Assembly: GCA_026182355.1 (NCBI GenBank)
Contig: JAPFBL010000006.1
Span: 7,964,501 to 8,028,500 of the forward strand
DNA length: 64,000 nucleotides
Direction: 5' to 3'
DNA from: Hermatobates lingyangjiaoensis
Lineage: Eukaryota; Arthropoda; Insecta; Hemiptera; Hermatobatidae
Made by a program: the position numbers and the translations under genes. Below, piece by piece: positions 56,176 to 64,000 of this stretch (the first letter of the stretch is position 1; each line of letters opens with the position of its first letter). The notes beneath the pieces were generated by a model that was given only the letters and a program-made list of their open reading frames with translations, did not search any database and was not told where the DNA came from.

Positions 56176-56883
56176 TTAAACATTTTTTGGATGCGAAGAA
56201 TAAAAGTGGACGTATGCAAGTACATTCATAGGTTTTCTATATACACTAAAGCGTAACTCATTAGGTAACCTATGGATCAGGACATCTAAGAAGGGCAAAT
56301 TACCACTTATTTCTTCTTCCATTGTGAATTTGATTGTCGGCACTAATAAATTCAATTTTGTTAGGAAATCAACTTTATTTAAAGAGTTGGGACAAATGCA
56401 AAGAATATCGTCAACATATCTATACCATTTAACATTTTTGGGCAAAATTGAGCTTAACATTTTACTCTCAAAAAACTCCATATATAAATTACTTAGGAGG
56501 GGGGATAAACAGTTACCCATAGCAAGACCAAATTTTTGTATATAATAATTATTTTCAAATTGAAAATGACAATCTACCACACATAACTTAATTAACTCTA
56601 TTATAGTGGTAGATGGAAGGGGAAGGGAATAATTAATTAATTCCTCCTGGAGTAAGCTCAACAGATCAGTTACAGGTACATTCGTAAAAAGAGACTTCAC
56701 ATCGAAACTGATTAATCTATAATTTTTGTTCATGTTGACGCTTTTTAATTTTTTAATTAAATCCACATTGTTTTTTATATGGCTGCCTGAAATTTTTCCA
56801 ATTAAGGGGCTTAAAATACTTACTAACCATTTCGACAAGCCATATGAGTTCGGTTGGTTCGGCATCATTGGACCCCCTTCCAA
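56176..56883 (-). pseudogene. PLE reverse transcriptase fragment
   Basis: About 230 codons of PLE reverse transcriptase from the palm to thumb, with the YVDD box. The first few codons (56883 to about 56867) are antisense of the adjoining inverted copy and not part of the protein. It ends at an in-frame TAA six codons before the next methionine. Confidence 0.9.
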
Positions 56884-57437
56884 GATTAGCCAAACAACTT
56901 GATTTTAATATAGTGTTTTCTAATCGTAATAACGTGGGTAATATGTTAATAAAAAACTCTCCAAGCGAATTGGAGTCCGCTGGTATTTATAAAATTCCGT
57001 GCAAAAATTGTCATAAAATTTATATTGGTCAAACTGGTAAATCATTAAAAACACGTGTAAAACAACACCAATATAACGTAAGTAGACAGGAAAACAGTAG
57101 TGCCTTATTCTTGCATATAAAAAATGAAAATCATCATATTGATTGGACAGGAGCTAAATTTATTACCTATGAAAAATCAATGTTGTTAAGAAATATTATT
57201 GAATCGTCTCTAATTAAATTTAATAGATCTAATATTATAAACATTAGTAACGGTCTCTTCAAACTTGATACTTTCGTCACGAGGGCAATAGCCTCTTCAA
57301 AGAGGGTTGACAGCTAGCGGATAGTTTTTTACTTTTTCTTACTGTACTCCTTTGTTTCCCCAAACATCCCTTTCTGGACATTAGTCCTTTCCTGTGCTTT
57401 CACCCTTTTAAAATACCACTCTTCCCTCCCACTCTTA
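56867..57437 (+). mobile_element. Second PLE copy, head-to-head, 5'-truncated
   Basis: Starts abruptly at ttggacccccttccaagatt, immediately against the truncated RT of the opposite-strand copy. It encodes the linker end LPRLAKQLDFNIVFSNRNN and the full GIY-YIG domain (intact IYIGQTGKSLKTR) to the stop at 57315-57317. Sequence identity to the minus copy is very high. The 3' UTR stops at cccactctt (about 57437), before the hammerhead-like repeat, and is followed by a short (TA)n. Confidence 0.92.
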
Positions 57438-57449
57438 ACATATATATAT

Positions 57450-60278
57450 ATTAAATGAAGATATTAAATTGCACATTGGCTTTAAGCAAGGAGATGCTTT
57501 ATGAAAAATCTTAACATTCTGTTTTTAATAGTCTAGCAACAAAGAAAATGTTTTCTGAATTCATAAAATAGACCTTCTTGTGATGGAATTTTGACAAAAA
57601 AACTATACAGTTCATCCTCCTATAATGCATACTGCAATATTGCCAAAAACTTAAGTAGTGTATTTAAATTAAAAGGGATATTTCTGCTTAATATATAATT
57701 CATATTGTCCAATCATGTGTGAACCCTGTAACGCATACGCAAACTTTGACTACTAAATGTACTCACTTGTATCTTGGAAAAAATTGTTCAAATTTCTAAT
57801 GAATATTTAGTGGAGAAAAACTGTTGTAGAAACTAGGAACTCTGAATTAAGCATAAATGTTTTAATAAAACTAGTTTCTAGTTTCATTAAGTACAGTGCA
57901 TAAATCAATTGCTATTCATTATAATAAATATGGAATATTTTATTTGGGAGTAAGGACCATTTCATATCAGAATTTTATTTAAAGAGTCAGACGAATATTT
58001 TCTATATTCCTTATTTATTAAAGTATCAGCATTTGCTTCTATTGACATAATCTATAGATACAGTGTTAAGAAAAGTCTGAAAAAAAAATCAACTAAGGGT
58101 TAAGAGATGAGGTCTCTGTGCCCGAGTCAAACGATCTTGGATTACCATCGAAGCATCGACTTCAACTATTTTAGTGTAATGAACCTGTTTCATATGAAAT
58201 ATACTTTCACAAACCAGCCTTCCGGGTGTGGAGGATAAACATGATAACATAATTTGGTCAGACCTTTATGAAAAAAAAAGCATTTATTTAATAAAAAATA
58301 TTTTTTTTTTGTTTTGGTTAGTATTGTCACACCCTACATAAAGTAAATATAAATGCAAAAAAACACTGATCACATTTTCAACTATATCTGGAGTTCACTC
58401 AGCCCAGTTTTACTTCTCATATATCTCAATAGAACATTTTCCAGTGTCTGGTAATAAATAAAAGCAATGGGGTATAAGACTCTGGCCTCCTCACTAAATC
58501 ACTCCTATGAGTGCAACCGAGTTACTTTCAAATTTCAATTTATAGCCCTCGATTTAATTCAAATTTTAATTTTACTTAAAATTTATTCATAAATTTATTT
58601 CAATTTAAGTTTTGATTATCAACTCCTGATTTTAATTTTGCTATTATTATATAATAATTATAGGTATGGGAAAATTAAAAACAAAATGAACTTGTCTTTT
58701 AAGTGAATCTCATACTAAACGTCACCACGAAGACATGATAATGTATTTATTAGGTAAAAATTAAAGCAGTTTAAATTGCGTGAATACAGAGATGAATTTA
58801 CCATCATAATAGTTTAGACTAATGCATATTCATCACAAGATTATACTGCCAATGACGAAATGACAATGAACACGTGCAACTATAATTAATGATTTATTAT
58901 AACAAAAAGCAGATGGTTATATGAATCATCATTTATAGTGGTTTTAAAAGATTGATTAATTAAAAAAAATATAAAACTCACTCATACAAATTGTAATTTT
59001 CTCATTGATCATTGAGTAACTACAGTGAATAACTTAATTAATCATAATCCACAAAAATTTTGATCCTGGTCAAACATCCCTTATTTTTGTGTCTTACGTA
59101 TGAATGATATTAATAAAACTGAAAGATAATGCCCACATGTTTAGTCATAAAGGAACAAATTGGCCATCTGAGAATGTGTGAACAAAAATGAGGTTAATTA
59201 AAGGCATAATTATCACCCTATGATTATTTCTTTTATTAATGATTATTCAGTTTATTATAGTGATGATTTAATTTAAACAATTATTGTTTAAATGACAGCA
59301 AACATGTATTCTTACTTTTATTTCTCGCTTAAAAATGATATTGACCATAAAACGTAATATTCTTGAATGAAATATTAATCAAAATTATAATCTAAACAAC
59401 ATTCAGCCGACTTAAGCCACAAGTGTATATCCTTTCGAAATAGAGTGATTTGCTACAAATGACTAATGCTCATAAATAAGTCCTGCGAACAAAATTGAGT
59501 AGCAGTTTGGTCAGAAGTAGTGGAACGTTTAGCCAGATCAGAGCAAAATATCGGTGACAATGCAACTTGATTTTGGTCGTTTCAACCAAACTAACTAGTT
59601 CCCTTTAAAACATAGTTATAAGTTCAAAGCATACTACTTAATAATAGATCGATAGTGAATTCTTTCCTGCAGTAGTAACTGAGTTTTTCAATTTTAAACT
59701 AATTTTTCCATAAGAAATTATAATGAGAAATGAAATAATGAGATAATCCGTTCGGTCAGATCATATATAGGTGTTAATTTTTTTTAAATATTGTAGGTTT
59801 CTCTATATATAAACATGTATATAAACTACGTTCGACTAATCCTATATTCGGCTGCAGTCGGGTTTGGACAACCCTCGAGTTCCATAATTATGTTAGAATT
59901 CTAGGAGTATATTTTCTCGATATCTCTATTCGAACTGGAATTTGCTTGAGTTCAAAGTCGTTCGAATACCGAGGTGCCATTAATTATTATTAAATTATTA
60001 TATGCCATAATCCTATTAAATTGATTGTTTCACTTAAAATACAGCCTAGCGTGTGTAGGCTGAGCTGTAGTGATTTGGAATAGTCTAATATTAAAGAATC
60101 AAATTATATTCTTTGAATCATGAATCGCACTCATGGATAAAGAACTATCCATACATATATGGATAAATTTAATGAAAAAAATCATTGTTATCTATTTCCG
60201 TCATATGGGTCGTTTCTAACTAACATGATTCCTAAATAACAGACAGCTAAAAAATATCACTAAAGATGAAAGTTGATA
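57450..60278. other. AT-rich stretch, no gene seen
   Basis: I looked here for 5' exons of the ClC gene on the minus strand and found none with a convincing frame. No element ends were identified. Confidence 0.45.
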
Positions 60279-60286
60279 GTATAGAG

Positions 60287-61597
60287 CAGTGTTTCTTAAA
60301 CTTTTTTACTTCAGGGTGCACCTATGAAACCAAACCAAAACTTTAGGGTGCATCACTGATTTTAATATAGAAAATTTAAATATAGTTAATGGGTTAGTTC
60401 CACTGAGGTTAGTAATATTAGAATTAGTAATAATACATTCCGTCATACCTCGTAAAGTCTCTGTAAAGCTCGACCGGTTTCGGGTCCGCCTGGATCCCAT
60501 CTTCAAGAGCACCTAACTGACTGTGAGTGTTGTTTTCCTATAACCTACCTATATATAGTATTTACATTGTGTAATCAGTGTTGTGTGTGTAGGTAATTAA
60601 TTTTTTTTTTTTCTATTTCTTTAATTGTTATGTTTTTTTCTTTTATTGCTTATTTCATTATCTATTTCTAGTTCCTTGTGTCGTCTTTTAAATGTTATTA
60701 GTGGTTTTGTTAAAATGTCTGTTTGGTGGTTTGTTTGTTCATTGATTATATTGTCTGTCATTTTATGTTTATATATTTCTATTTGTTCCTGTATGTTCAT
60801 TCGTTGTCCTTTTTGTCCCGAATGAACATACAGGAACAAATAGAAATATATAAACATAAAATGACAGACAATATAATCAATGAACAAACAAACCACCAAA
60901 CAGACATTTTAACAAAACCACTAATAACATTTAAAAGACGACACAAGGAACTAGAAATAGATAATGAAATAAGCAATAAAAGAAAAAAACATAACAATTA
61001 AAGAAATAGAAAAAAAAAATTAATTACCTACACACACAACACTGATTACACAATGTAAATACTATATATAGGTAGGTTATAGGAAAACAACACTCACAGT
61101 CAGTTAGGTGCTCTTGAAGATGGGATCCAGGCGGACCCGAAACCGGTCGAGCTTTACAGAGACTTTACGAGGTATGACGGAATGTATTATTACTAATTCT
61201 AATAGAAAATTTAGTCCTGAGATTTGATAACAGGAAAATGATTGGAAATTAAAATGTATAGTTCTTTTTTCAAGAAAAAGAAAGAAAGAGAAAGAGAGAC
61301 AGAGCGAGTGAGAGGGAGGGTGGGAGGGCTAGTTAAAATGATTTAAATCCCCGAGTAAAGACAAAGAGGAAGTATTATCCATTGATGCTTAAAGATTAAA
61401 GAAATTTACCTTCCAGTTCAAAATATGAAGTAGCCGAGACTTGACTCAGACTTGAAAACCACATACTTGGTGTTTTCTCAAATAAATTAAAATGATGAAA
61501 AAACTAAAATATAAATCTGTTATATAAACTTAATCTTCCATTATCTTTGGGCGCACCTGGCTACCATCTACCTATGAGCTACCAGTGAGAAGCACTG
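60287..61597. mobile_element. hAT-like element interrupted by a palindrome
   Basis: The left end CAGTGTTTCTTAAAC and right end complementary to CAGTGCTTCTCAC match at about 10 of 13 bases. The flanking octamers are gtatagag (60279-60286) and gtacagag (61598-61605), 7 of 8 identical, as expected of an ageing hAT target duplication. A subterminal gggtgcacct/gggcgcacct word is present at both ends in the same sense. No transposase frame is present. Most of the interior is the inserted palindrome at 60417-61203. Confidence 0.7.
60417..61203. repeat. 0.79-kb palindrome with family-C hammerhead-like cores
   Basis: Arms of about 390 bp meet around 60810 (cgttgtcctttttgtcccg between attcg-type repeats). 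Each arm holds a 92-codon ORF (plus 60723-61001, minus 60899-60621) without a recognisable domain. The outer part of the plus arm reads GCTC (61110-61113), TTGAAGA, T, the hairpin GGGaTCC-AGGC-GGACCC, GAAA (61139-61142), ACCGGT (61142-61147), C61148, GAGC (61149-61152). This is a hammerhead-like fold with U for C3. Flanking words match the 28-kb foldback. Confidence 0.85.
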
Positions 61598-61609
61598 GTA
61601 CAGAGGATA

Positions 61610-64000
61610 GAGGTTGAAAACAATTAATTATAGCCTTAATTCCAATAATAAAAAGAAGTTCAAAAAAATGAAACGTTATCAGAATATAACTCTAAATTAA
61701 ATAAATACAATATAACATGTATGGAAAAACACTGCACACTGACGAGTGGATGTCAAAAAAAGAACAAAAACAAAAAAGTTTTACAGTTTTTTTTAGTTTA
61801 GTTAGGCCTTTGATGTTGTTACAGAAAAAAAAATGTTTCGAATAGAAGTCATATAGCATATAAATTTTAATCGACTATATTTTCAGATTATTCTAAGCTA
61901 TTGATTTTTAAAATTCTTTATTCTGAATCTTTTGCTTTCAATTGCTGTATATTTGTTTAAATATAGTGTTTATCTATTCTTTGAAAAAAAGTTATTTTCT
62001 TAATTGTCTTGGTTTAGTTACGTATATATGAAACACATACTTAAGATTTTTTTACTATATCTGGCAAAAGATTTTTACCAAAAGGCTGACCAAGAAAATT
62101 TGCAACTAAAGTAAGTATAGTAATCCGTAACAATAAAAGTGGAGGATATTGGCTATTTCTATGCTACAAGGGGACACACATAACCTCTTGATTATGTCGT
62201 GTTATATTAATTGAAGCATAGATATTTTTTCATGTAATCCTAATAAATATGACCTCTTCAGTCAGTTTATTACAGTTTATTACATTGTATGCGTCAGTCA
62301 CTATATTGCCTGTATAACTTTCAACCACCAATCCATTCTAATATTCTATAAGTTTCAGTCTTCATAGTAAGAACAAATATAGTTACTATAAACTATTTAG
62401 GAAAGAAATTATTAAATACTTTTTCATAACTGAAATATTATTGTAGATTGTAAACCTCATGAAATAAAATTACTGCATATATTCAATTCAAAATTTTATC
62501 AAATAAAATTCCTTACAGAATACCAATAATATCTGTTCAGATAAATTTAAATCTTACATATACATTAAGAAAATAACCTGCTTACTAAAACCGTCTTAAT
62601 GGTGTCTAAACATGAAGCCTACCTTAGGATCGAATAACTGTTCAGTGCTAGACTGGTTTTTAAGTCGATTTCTCCCGACAGTAATCCAATTGGAAATTGC
62701 ATTCATCTTCAGTATTTGTAAAGAAACAGTTTATATGTTCAAGAGAAAAATTATGTTACAAAATCTGTTTCAATTACGACAACAGATGAGCAAGTGTACT
62801 TGTTTGAAGTTCAGTTCAACTGCAAAAATAAATGTCTGTTTTTAAATAAAACAAATACTTTATTATATTAATTATATAATTATTATCAAGTGTGAAGAAA
62901 TGCTACAACGGTACTCAGGCCATGCTATTAGGAACCAGTTGAGGAATGAACAAAATGATAAGACTATTAAATAACTTAGTCAATATTACAAATCTTACCG
63001 CTTCTTTTCATTAAGTAAGTTTGAATAGTATTTTAATTTTAAAAGATATAAAAAGAAAAACGTTGGAATTATACTATTAAACAACTGAAAACATACTAAT
63101 TCGTTTAACACTCGAATCTTTTTTGTCATAATCCTAATGTACATTTGTAGCAATTGAATTTGATTTGAAGTAAGAACTGGGTTTACATCGTTTTTTCATT
63201 TTCTAACAGATTTTAAATGACATTTTCAGAGTTCGGATTTCACTAAGATAAGATATTTTCAACTAGATTGAGCTGCCTAATCTATGAGGGTAATGTTACA
63301 AACATTTCATGTAATTTTGACATTTAAAGCAGTTGACATTTTGGAGGAACCAGTTTGGCATTTTTTGCAGACATTTGTAGCAACTCTGCTTGCATTCAAA
63401 TTCAGTTTTTCAGTGCTACTTATAATAATAGGGTTACTGGTTAATGCACAGTAATACTTATACTATATTTTCAGTGGCTTAGCAACTATTTTTGCTGCCC
63501 GGATGGGTCGTATGATTTACCCCCTCACTGGCCGTTAATATTCCATTAGCCTTCAAAATTAAAAAAAAAAAAATTCAAAATCCAAAAGTCCTCAAAATAT
63601 TTATTGATTATAATGGAATTACATTCTCAAATTTTCATCTTCTTAGAGTACTCGTATACAATATAGTTGTCATAAAAAAAAATCTAAGATTTTTCAAAAC
63701 AAAAACATATAATTCAAATCAAAAAAAAATTGTTTAATTAAATGAACTGACTATGTAAACATATATAATTAACTTTCAACTCCTTTAAAAACCTAGTTTT
63801 TAAAAATTTAAAATGAATTTATTTTTATTTTGCAAATATTAGGGTTGAAAATCGGTTTAAAAACAGTATAGCACACATAAAACATAAAAGCAATTACGAC
63901 CTTAAAAACAAAGTTTTGTATCAAATGTCAAATTTTTTTAGTTCTTTATTATTTTAATTTTTTTCTATTGTCTATTTTTATACTCTCAAAATGCCGCCCC
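61610..64000. other. AT-rich stretch, no gene seen
   Basis: No exon, element end or RNA gene could be supported up to the window end. ORFs here are short and AT-driven. Confidence 0.5.

Larger units (their letters stand above)
55229..56866 (-). mobile_element. Penelope-like element, 5'-truncated, RT plus GIY-YIG
   Basis: Reading on the minus strand, the reverse transcriptase starts inside the palm (SYGLSKWLVSILSPLIGKIS). It has motif A (ISFDVKSLFTNVP), motif B (GLAMGNCLSPLLSNLYMEFF), motif C (WYRYVDDILCI, catalytic DD) and the following GNLPFLDVLI and FSVYRKP. The linker then carries an in-frame TAA (56176-56178), after which the same frame continues. The endonuclease has GIYKIPCKNCHKIYIGQTGK (GIY-YIG plus CxxC), then SLKTRVKQHQYNVSRQ and the conserved glutamate in IIESSLIKFNRS, ending at 55507. 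The 3' UTR (55351-55505) and the family-A hammerhead-like repeat (55229-55348) follow, ending at (TA)n. PLEs retrotranspose by target-primed reverse transcription. This copy lacks the RT N-terminus and has one stop, so it is inactive. Confidence 0.93.

Noticed and set aside
16064..57450. CRISPR-like array interpretation of the repeated modules
   Set aside because: The repeats are inverted, irregularly spaced and sit in a eukaryotic spliced-gene context.
61400..61470. Candidate 5' ClC exon (ATG to a GTAAAT donor on the minus strand)
   Set aside because: Its phase does not fit exon a, and it lies inside the hAT-like element.
62612..62845. 77-codon plus-strand ORF considered as a gene
   Set aside because: No recognisable motif, AT-driven composition, no splice or poly(A) context.

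Overview
This is a window of an AT-rich animal nuclear genome, most likely an arthropod. The evidence is spliced genes with canonical GT-AG introns, an intact pair of mariner ends, hAT, Helitron and LINE relics, and a heavy load of Penelope-like elements (PLEs) next to (TA)n microsatellites. The species cannot be fixed from sequence alone. There is no bacterial, phage or CRISPR content, and I saw no virus-derived gene.

Two real protein-coding genes can be assembled by reading splice sites, both on the minus strand. (1) A small complete three-exon gene (23121 down to 19072, 136 codons) encodes a coiled-coil protein that I recognise as a RAB6-interacting golgin (GORAB) homologue. (2) A large intracellular-type ClC chloride channel/exchanger of the ClC-6/ClC-7 group spans 54842 down to 29987 in 15 coding exons. 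All exons are phase-compatible and total 740 codons. The first exon(s) and the last short piece of the C-terminal CBS domain were not found. This ClC keeps the gating glutamate, the GLFVP motif and the LEE glutamate pair. It has lost the anion-coordinating GSGIP serine (now GGGVA) and the conserved helix-R tyrosine, so its transport properties may be unusual.

Layout: 0-3 kb, diverged tandem duplication with a near-identical 182-bp core. 3.3-4.1 kb, complete non-autonomous hAT with an 8-bp target duplication. 4.4-9.4 kb, old degenerate repeats with PLE relics. 13.4-15.0 kb, LINE relic and internally deleted mariner. 16.1-17.2 kb, 1.1-kb palindrome. 17.7-18.5 kb, small foldbacks. 19-23 kb, GORAB gene with a 0.86-kb PLE-type palindrome in its first intron. 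24-28 kb, transposase relic and foldbacks. 30-55 kb, ClC gene, whose introns hold a homeobox-like relic, a Helitron 3' end, a tRNA-like sequence, a 1.3-kb palindrome and many PLE pieces. 55-57.4 kb, head-to-head PLE pair with recognisable reverse transcriptase and GIY-YIG endonuclease. 60.3-61.6 kb, hAT-like element containing a 0.79-kb palindrome.

The most interesting pattern is a set of short repeats beside (TA)n tracts whose transcript would carry a hammerhead-ribozyme-like core: CUGANGA, hairpin, GAAA, a tiny self-complementary stem III, and a closing stem I. Family A occurs eleven times and directly follows the PLE 3' untranslated region in two copies. Three other families (B, C and the 28-kb foldback) show the same layout with different stems. 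Several long palindromes look like pairs of 5'-truncated element copies joined head to head, with their 3' ends facing (TA)n.
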